The translations under genes and the position numbers were made by a program. Source: Trachelipus rathkii (lineage: Eukaryota; Arthropoda; Malacostraca; Isopoda; Trachelipodidae). From it: DNA of 30,680 nt. Of this stretch, positions 1-10,530 are shown piece after piece (within the stretch, counting starts at the first letter, position 1; every line of letters starts with the position of its first letter). Under the pieces are notes generated by a model that worked only from the letters and a program-made list of their open reading frames with translations, did no database searches and was not told the DNA's origin. Location of the stretch: NCBI GenBank assembly GCA_015478945.1, contig JABUQX010065583.1, positions 5,001-35,680 on the forward strand. Direction: 5' to 3'.

Positions 1-1380
1 TCCCTTAATAAAACATACCTATTACAAGAAAGCAATCGGTCAAGCTTATACTGAATTTATTGAACAAGAATTACATTCCGCCTCTCGACAGAGCAATTCA
101 ATCCTAAAATACATATAAAATACATAAAAAATTAAATTCATCTCCCCAAGGCTATTGCAAATATTTTAATTCCAATTTTTCACCTGAAATAGACATCCTA
201 GTAAAACAAAGAACCCCCCCCCCCGAGAAAACAGACAACCAAAAAAGACCAAATAATCCTAATCAAAGACCTCAACAAAAAAATACTCTTTAATCAACCA
301 CTGAATTCAGAATATAAATTGGCAAGCATTACACGGAAGCTATTTAAGCCCATGAAACCAACACAAACAAAAGTATGTTACGAACAAATAAAAAAATCCA
401 TCCGGGACGCATCGCGAACAATGTTCTCCATTAATATATGCAAGTAAATAAGACAGAGAACTAACGAAAGTTCGCCATCCCAAAAACCAATGCAACATTA
501 TAATGTTAATCTATTCTAAAATGAGTCATAAAACTACAATCCACACAAATAGATTAACAATTAAATAACTTAAAAGATTGAAGAACAACCAAGAAGATTC
601 CTCATTCACTCATCAAAAATCTCAAAATTTTCATTTCAAACACTTTGGAATCCATAACCCAAATATTCAACGCATCTTGGCAAGCTAACATTATTCCACC
701 ATTTTGAAAGCACGACCTTTTTTTTTACTTACAGGGGGCAGTACCCTATTTAAGGAGGGGACAGAAAATAATTAAATTAATTATCTAAAGTTATTTCAAA
801 CTTCTTTATTAGTCTTTAACTTCCTTTTAATCTTCATCTTTCTAGAAACCTTTTTCTCTTCATCCATGATCATCGAAGAATCTGCATTAATAAACTGATT
901 AGCAGAAGTATACTCTATCTCTTCCTCCTCTGCCTATTATCTCTTCTTTTTCTAAGCAGACTCCCCTAATAAGCTTTAATTTCATGAAATCTCAAGAGTA
1001 CTTTTAATTTTTTGAACTTCAATTTTTTCTTTACTGTGTTTCTAAATTTTCTTTTTCAGTGTTTCCATTTCAGCATCCTAGGTTTCGTGGTTTCGTCTGA
1101 ACCTTTAAAGAAAGTTAAAACTTTATTTGTGCGTTATAATTGCGCTAAATTATTTTTAAATGATCTAACAATCTCTCCTTACTTAGGATCATTTCTTCGT
1201 CATAAAGGAGTTCCTGTATTGTGTGATTCATTTTATCAAATTTCCATGGGATTGTGCAAAAGTTAAAATCAAAATTGTCTTAATCTTTAACTCGGAATAA
1301 AATTTTTCACAGTAACAAACAGCCTTGTTGCTTTAATCTTCAGAACCTCCCGATCTTCATAAGAGAGGATCAACCTCTCT
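1..1380. other. AT-rich intergenic DNA, no gene seen
   Basis: No frame on either strand looks coding. The stretch is A/T rich with short homopolymers, the clearest being an 11-base C run at 214-224. A small GC-richer patch near 733-763 has no recognisable motif. The short open frame around 1012-1266 is dominated by Phe and Leu and has the character of T-rich noise. Confidence 0.6.
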
Positions 1381-1616
1381 TTACTCCATGTCGTCTACAG
1401 AAAGATCTGAACTCGGATCTAGGAGGAAGTTTGTGAAGAAGTCATCATCTGTTTGTTTTAAATGGGGACAAAAGCGAGGATCTTGGAACACCCTCAGTAA
1501 AATTACTGGATGCATAGCAGCCTCCAAAAAGGTTATAATTAATTTAAAATAGGCAGATACATGTGCATGATATCCCCCGTGCATGTGCGCAAACCTCAAG
1601 CTTAAATCATTTAAAT
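1381..1616 (-). CDS. Candidate terminal coding exon, unknown product
   Basis: On the minus strand an open frame ends in TAA at 1381-1383. It encodes a balanced sequence including LEAAMHPVILLRVFQDPRFC and an acidic end, DPSSDLSVDDME. Immediately upstream on that strand is a pyrimidine-rich run ending in TAG (AG at 1618-1617), which would serve as a 3' splice site, so the exon would begin at 1616 (about 78 codons). Local GC is higher than in the flanks. TTTATT at about 1122, on the plus strand, gives a minus-strand AATAAA downstream. I do not recognise the protein. It could instead be a chance frame or a fragment of a mobile element. The rest of the gene would lie to the right, beyond or inside the LINE. 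Confidence 0.3.
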
Positions 1617-1736
1617 CTACCGCAGAGATGAACAAATAATAAAGCAATTCAAATATTTATAATTCAAGAATGAAAAGATTATATTTTGTTCGAAACGCCA
1701 TATAAAGTACAATAACATCAAAGCCAAAAAAATAAT

Positions 1737-1765
1737 ATAATATATATATATATATATATTATATA

Positions 1766-1800
<35 letters not shown>

Positions 1801-1848
1801 AATATAATATATATATATATATATATATAGTATAGTATATATATATTT
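1737..1848. repeat. (TA)n microsatellite
   Basis: This is an almost pure TA dinucleotide tract with a few phase breaks. It directly abuts the 3' tail of the minus-strand LINE that starts near 1855. Confidence 0.95.
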
Positions 1849-1954
1849 TACAGTTTGTCCACCACCCATCACGGGCAGAGCCCTTAATTCAGGGAGGGGG
1901 TGTTTACAGCGCTAAAATTTCATTCCACTAGCGTAATTACGCAGATGGAGCACC

Positions 1955-2374
1955 AGACGCAGCTTTAAGGAGGGAGATTAAATTCAGCAGAAACACAGAA
2001 GATTGGAAGAGAATTCCAACAAAACAGATGTGGCAGGAAAGAAGGAAGCCAAACGCAACGAACTAGCCTGGAGTTACTACATCGGAAGCCAAAACTCGTG
2101 GTCGGCAGAGCACAGCACCCTTGTGCTACGAGGGCGTCGTAAAGGGTGGTGGTACGCGAGTGGTAATCTCCCTCGAACACGTGCCGCTGCGGTACCTATA
2201 GAAAAGAGATAAAGAGCCAACATCGCGCCGCAAAGATAGAAGGATTAAGTTGACTGGAAAAGTACAGAACAGTTTATAAGCCTTTTGGCTTTTGACATCG
2301 ACCCTGTCCAAAAGCCGGGCGTGAAACCAGAGCCCCCAAGATATTAGGCAGTAAACGCCATACAAGGGCGACAT
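1955..2374 (-). other. LINE C-terminal (post-RT) region relic
   Basis: The minus strand reads LLDRVDVKSQKAYKL, then SLRRDVGSLSLFYRYRSGTC and TRVPPPFTT. After a frame change it reads CWNSLPIFCVSAEFNLP. These match the conserved tail of Jockey-type proteins (DRV..KA, RR.V.SLS.FYRY, PPPL, WNSLP...F). A stop near 1955 and about 100 bp of 3' UTR follow. Confidence 0.85.
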
Positions 2375-2699
2375 GAACCGCTTGTATAGCTGGAGTACTG
2401 AGAAGAGGAAAAAAAATCTGAGTCTAAAACAGAGACTCCCAGTTTTTTGGAGGCCGCCCTAGCAACCGTTTTGATGATTGAGGTTTCAAAACATTTTTTT
2501 GTTATGTTAAGGCCAAAGGATGTTTATATGTCAACAGGAGAGACGAGAGACCCGTCGAAAGAGAAAGAAAAGTTTTAGAAGTGTTTTAGAGAGGGTGATT
2601 TGAAAGAAGTTTTTTAAGAATTGAATTTCACAAGGTTTGAGACGACCCCAATCGAAATTTCTATCCAGATCAGCGAGATAGAATCGGAAAGATTAAGAC

Positions 2700-3330
2700 G
2701 GAGAGGCAATTCTAGAAGTAAGAGAGGGAGCCGAATTGAAATGAGGTTGAAGAATGAAGGGTCGAGTCTCGCATAATGAGTGGATAGAGTTTAGATGTGC
2801 AAGGTGAGCAGATCATTAATGAAAAAGTAGAAAAGGAGGAGATAAGACGAACCCTGAGGAACACCACTATTAAAAGAAAAAAGAAGAAGAAGTCGCTCCA
2901 ATCAACCACAGCCGATATTGAGGTGACTTGAAAGAAAGCTAGACATAAGTAGCAAAGAGAAGGAGAAACCCAAAGGAGGGGAGCTTGAGAGCAGTGGACG
3001 CGTGCCATACCCGGTCAAATGCTTGGATATGTCAACGCCACACGCAAGTTCTCCCGTAGTTCTGAGGGCGAAACCCATTAAATCGTTAAATATGTAAAGC
3101 ATATCGGCCAAGTAGACCTCGAACGCCGAAAACCGTAACTGGCGATCGAAAGAAGAGAATGAGGCTTCCAGATGGTCTAAGAAGTGAGAGTTGAGAGAGG
3201 GGTTTCGAAGATCTTGGATAGAATATCAGGGTGAGAGCCTATAGGGCAGATATGTTTTAGATTTAGGATCAGAGCCTCTTTTATTGGAATAGGTGACATG
3301 TGCGTGTTCAACGGACTGAGGGAAAGGTTA
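2700..3330 (-). other. LINE reverse transcriptase relic
   Basis: Palm motifs can be read on the minus strand in shifting frames. LSKIFETPLST is the region before motif A. ACGVDISK is motif A (usually LDISKAFD). SSHLNI/TSISAVVD lies between the motifs. NSGVPQGSSYLLLFYFFIND, at about 2810-2880, is motif B. The YADD catalytic box is degraded: the aligned residues read IMRD before STLHSSTSF. Loss of the two catalytic Asp residues and the frameshifts mean it is inactive. Confidence 0.85.
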
Positions 3331-3410
3331 GTATGTGAGACATAGAGGATATAGTTTGAACGAGGGAGGGGCGCCGAGCTCGGGAAGCCACCTCCCTCAA
3401 AAACTCGGCG

Positions 3411-3500
3411 GGAAAAAGGGGGGGGGGGAAAAAAATTGCCCCCCAGAATCCCCCCCCCGGGAACGCCCCCGGCGGGGCGCCTTTTTTCCCCCCCCCCGCT
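3411..3500. repeat. G/C homopolymer patch with inverted arms
   Basis: An 11-base G run (3418-3428) followed by seven A, a 9-base C run (3450-3458), and six T followed by a 10-base C run (3482-3497) sit within GC-only filler. The outer G-then-A and T-then-C blocks can pair into a long hairpin. The patch is out of character with the whole window and falls inside the LINE's reverse transcriptase gene. It may be a genuine expanded repeat or a sequencing or assembly artefact. Confidence 0.7.
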
Positions 3501-4476
3501 AAAAAGTGTTCCCATAAAGATTCTGTGTTTTCCTTCAAAGAGAGCCCATGGCACGGCCGATCACCTGTAATCACAGGCAAAATACAAGGACACCTGAAGA
3601 GGAGAAGGTGGAGGAGGCGGAGGAATGCCAGAAATCGTCCAGGGTTGAGTTTATGAGGAACACTAGTGAGGCCGAAAGAGAATTGTGCCTTTCAGTTGGA
3701 GTAGTTTCAGCAAGCAGAAGCCATACAGATCGAATAAAAGGGGAGAAAAGGCAGATTGTGGGCAGAAGGTTGTTAGAGATGTTTTTGGCAGAGAGGGCCA
3801 GAGAAGATTTGTCAGTAGAGAAAAAGCCATGGAGGTGTTAGTCTGCCACTTTCGTTTTTGATGAAGAGCCCACTTGTCTCGTGTTCGAAGAGTATTCTGC
3901 AACGGATTTCCCTTAGCTGGATTGAAAATTAGCGAGAGTGATAGGAGAAGAGAAATTGTTTCCACCCCGTTATAGAGCGCTGTCTTCGCCTGATTGGGCC
4001 GAGGAGAACAGGCCACGATCGAACCATCGGATTATGAGGGTAGAAATATTTAGTCGAAGAAGGAATGAAGCTGTTGCTTCATTCGCGTCAACGATTACAG
4101 CCTCCCACCCGTTAAGGGACAGAAGGCCGAAGCGCATCAGAGTCCAGCAGTCCATTCCAATTATCGTTAGCGTAGAAGGCGAGACCGCAGGAGCCCCGAC
4201 AATCCACCCGATCAACAGTGCAGAAAAAACGCGTAGGCGCGGTGGAGCTGTGGAGAGACAGTATAAAGTATAAGAGTTTATAAGGTTTCGTGGTCAGAAT
4301 TTACGCTAATAGGAAGCGATGGTAGTGTACGTATTAATAGAGAGAAGGACTAGTTGTGAAACATAGGTTCAGAAGTGTGTTCAAGAATTTGTTGGGAACG
4401 ATCCGGAATGTGTGTAGGTTCTTTGATTAGTTGCTCCAGATCGTTGAAGAATGCTGAATGATTCGCTTCTCCCACC

Positions 4477-4950
4477 TCAATCAGTTATGAGAGGATCCCA
4501 CCATTCAAGGTGTTGTTTTACATTGAAATCACCCCAACATAGGAGGACCTCAGTTATTTGGATGAGAAGATATAACAGTCTCGTGAGAGGTAGTAACATA
4601 TTCAAAAAAGAAGTGAAAATCTGTTCTGTTAGGAGAACAGTAGCACGACAGACTAGATTATTGCTAGTAAAGATGGAAGAAGATTTTTGAGCCACAGAGA
4701 GCATCGAAGTTAGGCGAATGCGTTTCGGAGATCTCAAAGAGACGTGCTCTACAGCATGTGAATTAATGTTTAAATAAGCACCCACTCCGCCCTTCAGACG
4801 GAAATTATGAAATCCAGATTATAGTTAGATACGTTTCAAAACGAGTGCTAGAGGGTGCAATTCGTTAGCAATCCTGAGTCGTCAGACAAGAGCAAAAGGT
4901 TAGGCTTAGAGTTAGAGAGGTTAGCGTGGTAAGAGATATGCATATTCTTT
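4477..4950 (-). other. LINE endonuclease (EEP fold) relic
   Basis: On the minus strand, NSKPNLLLLSD is followed, after stops and frame changes, by VSNYNL, GAYLNINSHAVEHVSL and then EVLLCWGDFNVKQHLEWWDP. The GDFNV segment is the conserved catalytic-core motif of the apurinic-like endonuclease domain of LINEs, which nicks target DNA to prime reverse transcription. The initial strand of the domain, with its first catalytic Asn, is absent because the copy is truncated near 4950. Confidence 0.8.
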
Positions 4951-7900
4951 TATAATTTGTGTCATCGATGAATTTAAACAAAGATATTATTTGTTTTATC
5001 AACTATATGGAAACTGTTAAACTATGAATTAAATGAAGTTTCCAAAATAAAAGCAATTGCAAAATAAAATAAATGTTAATGAAAAATAAACTAAAGATTA
5101 AAAATATTTGCAACAATATACGTTTTCAGTTGTTTACAAAAATATGTTTCTGTAATTTAAAGTTTTTATTTGTATATGTGAGCATCAGATAATTAAAAAT
5201 TAATTTTTCGAAAACTTTGCTGATCCTAAGGTTCACAATTACAACTGATGGGAGGTATGTTTAAGCTTTTCAGAAAATCTGCAGTATCTTACAGCTTTGC
5301 TAATAATTTAAGCATTATTATTTATTTAATTATTTGTGAAATTTTAAAAAAAAAAATTTAATTTATGATCTGGTTTTAAATAAAGAAAAATTTAAAATTT
5401 TATTCAGTTTGTAAGTTGTGAGAAAAGAAAATAGAACTAACTTTTTTTTTAATATTTTATTTTATAAATAATAATAAGTGAAAATAAAATATAATAGCTA
5501 ATTTTTTTAAAAAAAATTTGGTTATAAATCTTTTATTTGAATTAAAAAGGCACAAATTTTAAAAGATGTGTTTTCTAATTAAATTTTTGTGAAGATTTTA
5601 TTCCTATATTTGCCCTGGAATTTGGATGGTCAATTTTATTTTATTTTAGTATGAGTATTTCATATATAGTAAATTCACATGATTCAATCTTTTATTATTC
5701 AGTTGATTCTGTATGATAAAATTTAATAGAATAAGGTTATTAGTAAATAATTCTTGTTATTACTAAAAATGTTAAAATTGTTAAAAATTAGTTAATATGT
5801 TCTAGAGAAATATGCTTTAGGAAAATAAGATATGTAATAGGATTCACGTATTGTTAATTTGCAATGTATCGTGCTTATTTTCCAGGTGTATTTATAGATG
5901 TAGGAGGGCTTATCTGATTAGGGAGGAGGATCTATTAGTAGTGATAAGCTTGTGTTAGATCTTGTGCATGTAAACTTTCCAAACGGTTCATTGTTCCTGC
6001 TCTCATATATATCGAGGCCAAAATGTTAAGCCTTTTTAATAGTGAAAACGCGTTGTATGCTTGCACAATATATTTCGTGCTTGGTATATAAAGAACTAAC
6101 ATTTTTCTGTGCGTATTGTTCATCGCAAATGATAATACGATGCGAAGTAAATCAATGATTTGTTAATGTTTAATATAACAATTGCTATATGTTAGAGATA
6201 TGTTTGAAAACAGTGTGAATAGGTTAAGGTTACGTTTGTGCTAGGTACTTTACTGTTGATTTAGAGGTAATGGGTATTAAAGCCCTTTAGCTTAATGCTA
6301 AGACTGCCTGTATTCTGTACGGGGAGCGTGAAGGTAGTGTTTAGTGTTTGAATCCATGTAACACTTATAGGTTCTTCATTCGTCGTGGTAATGCTATGTT
6401 AGGTCATTTGAAGTTAGAATGCGGTGAAAACAAGTTACGGTTGGCCATAATTGGTTGGTTTAATACATAAAGAACTTATTTTTGTAGCCCTATGTTATTG
6501 TTGTTGTGTGTTGGTTGCGAGTTCGCATTGTTGTCTCTAAACAGAGAATTATACCTCGTTTCTGTAGAAACTGATATGGTCTCCGATCGAGGTCGTGATT
6601 ATGCGTCTGTATTCTTGTTTACTTCTTTACTGATTGGTTGAAAGAAAGAATTAGTCCATTACTTTTAAGGATTTGTTTATGATATTACTCTATTTTCTTT
6701 CAGTAGGATATTTATTCGCCGTGCTGATACGATTGCATCGCCCCTGATCTCTAGTCTTATGTTGTTGATATCTTTCACTCGAGGAGTTCGTTTACTTCCA
6801 TAGATGTGATCATTTATATTTATTCGTTTAAACCTGAATAGCGGTCGCTACACTTGCTTGTATTTCCTTTCCAGAGGAGTCAAATAATAGACCTTTATTC
6901 AGTTTTGTGTTTGTATATGGAATTCATCAGATTTCTACATATCGTAAGCTGCATTTGGGATGAGGATATAGTGTGTGTTAATCGTATGGATTCGATACGC
7001 TCTTAGTTGGAAAATATCTACTGTGAAAGAACGCGTATAATTAGTGGTTCTATATAGATAATGACGTTGTGTTCTCGTTGTAGACGATGATTAAAACTCA
7101 TGATTGTAAACGAGTCTATTATGGAAACACTATCATATCAGATTTGTGTGACCATTAATTATCGTTAGCAGTGTATTAGGTTTTCAACAGGTTCGAACAT
7201 GTAATGAAAATATTAGCAGCATTGTTCTTATAAAATAAACGACTTAACATTGCAATCTTACGATTGATTGACAAAAATCTTAGAAGGACTTAAATACATT
7301 ATAATTTGAGCACAATGGAGGTGTATATACTTATTGATTTATTATAAACCGAATCGTTGATGGTTTCCTCGTATATATGCATATATATAAGAGTATGCGT
7401 TTTAATAACTATCTATACTTGGATATGATAGTTTACTTCTCTTCAGTTGTATGAGATGAATGAGTGCTTGTATCTAGAATCCGACATATGCGAAAAAATG
7501 GTTATGATGGTTGCTGAAGATATTTATAATCTTACATTCTTTTCAAAGGGGTTGAATATCTTTAGAGAGATATATAACAGATACGATCTCAATGATGTCT
7601 TGAATTTACTCATGTTCTCTATTAGATGAATTAATATATTTAAAAATACTTATATGAGTATGTATATTGTATGAGCTGTTTTTTATTATAATTCTTAATT
7701 AAATCTGCATAAATGAAAATATGTTATAAAATGAACTTGTTTTATCTTTCTCTCAACTGTTCGCTTATTACTATGTTCGATATATAGACGCCTGTGTCTT
7801 ATTAGTTCATGTTTAGTTGCTGATGATTAAGTAGTTTATGTTCATAGTTTTAGCTTTACAGATGTTCTAAAACTTTTCTCTTTTGTTTTGTCTTTACCCA

Positions 7901-8745
7901 TTAGGTCTATAATGCTGTTTTAGCGTAAATTAGGTTATTATGCTAAATTTTCTGATAGGTTGTTTATATACTTAATGTTCACATATGTAAGATTAACATT
8001 GTCATGGTTGAGTAAGAATAATGTTTGATAGTTGTACATGAGATTCTTCTTTTGTGTGCGCGGGCAGTCTTTGTTAGTCCTTGATGAACGTTTGTGTTGA
8101 GCAAGTTGTTCTGGAGCTCGCCTCATTGGTTATGTTAGGCAGAGTCTAACTTCCGTGCTTACGATGTTATATGTTAGGTTTTCTGAGTCGCTAGTAATTG
8201 TCAACTTAATTCATATTTCTTAGTTCTAACAGAATTGTTATGTTGGGCTTTGATTACTAATTTGGGTGGAAACTTTGTTAGTTAGCTAAGCCTTATAGCT
8301 GGTTTTTGTATTGATAATTAGACAAGTTATGGTAAATATTTTTGTTACATACTTCACAATGTTTACCTTCAGGTAAAATTATTAATAGACTTGTTGTACT
8401 CAATGGATTAGACGACAATATGCTTGACATAAGGTTGTGAACCAGATTACGTTTTTTGGATTTATGTTAGTTATTTACTGTTGTTAAGTATGGACTATTG
8501 TTAATGTTAGATGTCCATTTATTCCTATTTAAGATGTGCTAAGTTTGGCTATATTTGTGAGAGATATATATATTTTCCTTAGTCGCATGAGGTTGAAAGA
8601 TTTAGTATTTTTTATTTTTATAGTGAACACACTTTGATTAGTAGTGTCCTTCAGCGTATATATTAGATTTCATGATTTAGGCTCTTTGTATAAAATGCAA
8701 ATAACTGATTCTTATGTTATGTTTTATCAAAATGATACTCGAATG
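4951..8745. other. T/G-skewed AT-rich stretch, mostly no gene
   Basis: Over about 3.8 kb the plus strand is richer in T than A and in G than C, with many loose variants of ATGTTAGG (for example near 6393, 8132 and 8166). They are scattered rather than tandem. No protein-coding gene is evident except the candidate exon at 7447-7629. The skew would suit an intron or transcribed region read from the plus strand, but nothing here proves transcription. Confidence 0.5.
7447..7629 (+). CDS. Candidate small coding exon, unknown product
   Basis: A 60-codon open frame ending in TGA is preceded directly by the pyrimidine-rich run TTTACTTCTCTTCAG, an excellent 3' splice-site consensus. The encoded segment is balanced and hydrophilic to amphipathic, for example YEMNECLYLESDICEKMV and IFREIYNRYDLNDVLNLL, unlike the Phe/Leu noise of nearby frames. 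If real it would be the last coding exon of a plus-strand gene, agreeing with the T/G skew of the surroundings. I recognise no family, and no upstream exon was identified. A chance frame is a serious alternative. Confidence 0.3.
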   Translation: MYEMNECLYLESDICEKMVMMVAEDIYNLTFFSKGLNIFREIYNRYDLNDVLNLLMFSIR

Positions 8746-8747
8746 TG

Positions 8748-9150
8748 ACTTGACCAATAGATCAAGTAGATCAATTAGACAAGGCTATGGGAAACAGAAG
8801 TTGAGGTGCTTGGGATGTGTGGTGTGATACTGATTTATACTGATTCTAGGGGTAATGGTAAACATTACAATTTTTACGTAAAAATATGACCTGAATCAAT
8901 CCAGAGCAAGGGGATATAATAGATCATGGATCAGGTCCAGACGGTTGGGCGAGATGGTAGTTGATTTACTGATTTACTGCTTTAGGGTAATTAAAAACGT
9001 AATTTTTTAGTAAAACATTTTGACTTGAATCAATAGATTCAACTTATAGTTCACGACTGGACAGGAGGGTGGTTGGATGTGGTTTGGATTTACTGTTTAC
9101 TGATTTACTCGCTTTAGGGGCTATGATAAATAACGTAAATTTCGCTAATA
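8748..9150. repeat. Degenerate tandem repeat, ~135-140 bp unit, ~3 copies
   Basis: Three successive units start with ACTTGAATCAATAGAT-like sequence at 8748, 8889 and 9023 (spacing 141 and 134). Each has a middle G-rich part resembling GGTTGGATGTGG and ends with TTTACTGATTTACT, GCTTTAGGGGTAAT and an ACGTAATTTTT-like block. The copies are clearly diverged, so this is an old local satellite or amplified fragment of an unknown repeat. Confidence 0.75.
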
Positions 9151-9260
9151 TTATCACAAAAGACAATACAATTTATTTAATTTATTTATTTATTGGAGCC
9201 TAGCATTATTTATTTAATTTTTTTTCCTTTGATGGTTCCTGCACAAGCACACATTATTTC

Positions 9261-9395
9261 GAAATCTCAGACCAATAACATGTATACCAGGGCACCACTA
9301 ACTATTGTATCATTACCAAATATTTAATAACTCGGCAATCACTCTGCATCGAAGGATGGCAGAGGAAGCTGGTTGCCGGGCTGTCAATGACTCCT
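9261..9395 (+). repeat. Diverged direct repeat, copy 1
   Basis: This shares an ordered series of words with 9640-9775: GAAATCTCA / GAGATCTCA, AACATGTATACCAGGGCACCA / AACCATATAAGGACACCAA, TAATAACTCGG / TATTAACTCGG, and TGCATCGAAGG / TGCATAGACCGG. The two copies are offset by about 390 bp. They could be remnants of paired long terminal repeats or a local duplication. No retroviral-type coding region lies between them. Confidence 0.5.
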
Positions 9396-9639
9396 ACTTT
9401 TCTACTCTGTGTCCAGACTTTCTCTAGCACTTATTATCTTGTATCTTTTAATTTATAAACTTATCATCACTTCTTTCTTACCCATTACTGCTTTTGTGCC
9501 TGCTATTGTTTTTTTGTCAATCTCTAGTGATTTTTTTTTTCGTGTGTGGGGAGTCGCCCTCTTCGGAATGGGACATTCTTCTTCTTCAATAAGCTTATGT
9601 AATTTTGAAATTTCCGACCTTTAACTCATCATTGGATTC

Positions 9640-9775
9640 AGAGATCTCAATATCACGGTCTAGATAACCATATAAGGACACCAATAATTTGTTATGTTAT
9701 TAATAATATCAATGTTTATTAACTCGGTACACCTATATGCATAGACCGGCTTCCAGCTATACCGGGTGCGGAGCC
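9640..9775 (+). repeat. Diverged direct repeat, copy 2
   Basis: This is the partner of 9261-9395. It continues into a GC-richer stretch (CCGGCTTCCAGCTATACCGG), loosely matched by GGAAGCTGGTTGCCGGG in the first copy. The family is not recognised. Confidence 0.5.
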
Positions 9776-10189
9776 AACTCTCAGATTCACCATACTCAAT
9801 TACTTTCTAGTAAATACACTCTGATCCTTCATCCTCAAAATTTCAGCCTTATTAAGTAATACGATACACTTCGATTTTTTAATGGGGGTGGTAGTCACCT
9901 TTGGGGTCACTACTGAGGGACGTTAATATCAGGTTAACTATAAGAAGCTCACGTCCTAATCTAACCACTACTTACCAATTTTATATTTAGCAGATATCAG
10001 ATAAGTTCCCGGAGGCATGGTTGGCAAACAAAGTCGAGTTAGAACCTGGATGTGAAGAAGAATAACAGCGGTATATATATAGTATCAGAGAATAATATAC
10101 AGAGTTTGAGAGTTAGGTAATAAACGATTCTTATCAAGATCCGTTTTTTCACGACTTCAGAATTGTTCTCAGTTTCTTACGTATTTATA

Positions 10190-10345
10190 TATTAATAATA
10201 ATCATAATTAATATTAATATAAAATAATATATAATAATAATTATTATAATATAATAATAATAATATAAATAATTTATAATATAAATATAATAATAATAAT
10301 TAAATAATATAATTAATATAATAATAATAAATAATATATATGTGT
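10190..10345. repeat. AAT/ATT low-complexity tract
   Basis: This stretch is almost entirely A and T, built from AAT, ATAAT and ATT words. It is followed at once by a CpG-rich patch. Confidence 0.9.
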
Positions 10346-10530
10346 GTTAATGTGTAATTATGCGCGCGCTCAACGCGCGACGTAATCTGTCTCTGACGAG
10401 ATTCGTCATCATCGCTTGAGCTAATGTTTTATAGCGTAACTTAGCTTTCTCTCGGAAGCGTAACAAGGGCGTAATAGCATATCCGTTATATTATATCTCG
10501 ACCTGGGGGCGACGCTACCCTCTATATACA
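10346..10530. other. CpG-rich patch
   Basis: CG dinucleotides are dense here (GCGCGCGCTCAACGCGCGACG and onwards), in sharp contrast to the flanking A/T tract. A word on this strand, GTCTCTGACG, recurs on the opposite strand of the other CpG-rich patch at 15010-15245, with loosely similar surroundings. No gene is seen. Confidence 0.5.

Larger units (their letters stand above)
1855..4950 (-). pseudogene. 5'-truncated Jockey-type LINE, decayed
   Basis: The minus strand carries pieces of a non-LTR retrotransposon ORF2 in the expected order from high to low coordinate: endonuclease (about 4477-4950), reverse transcriptase (about 2700-3330) and the C-terminal region (about 1955-2374). A short 3' UTR follows, ending against the (TA)n tract. 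The pieces fall in different frames with many stops, so no functional protein is possible. The left-hand part of the endonuclease is missing beyond about 4950, as expected for 5' truncation during target-primed reverse transcription. The order, the motifs and the tail shared with 13800-13945 make the assignment firm. The exact Jockey subfamily is inferred from memory of similar decapod elements. Confidence 0.85.

Noticed and set aside
1012..1266. 84-codon open frame on the plus strand
   Set aside because: It starts from a TTG, is Phe/Leu-rich in a T-rich stretch, and has no splice or family support.
3548..4273. Plus-strand open frames across the left LINE
   Set aside because: They lie opposite the minus-strand LINE protein and resemble no family; they are shadows of it.
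6270..6360. tRNA-like or SINE-like sequence (TTTAGCTTAATGCTAAGAC and GTGTTTGAATCC)
   Set aside because: The words resemble A and B promoter boxes, but the spacing is too long, the T-arm and acceptor do not pair, and no second copy was seen.
6188..8520. Telomere-like TTAGG words
   Set aside because: ATGTTAGG variants are scattered and not tandem, so they are not an arthropod telomeric array.
4951..8745. Nuclear copy of mitochondrial DNA, suggested by strand skew
   Set aside because: No mitochondrial protein, rRNA or tRNA sequence could be recognised in any frame or strand.
8748..9150. CRISPR array
   Set aside because: The units are 134-141 bp, degenerate and only three, with no short identical repeats and spacers. 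The genome is clearly eukaryotic.
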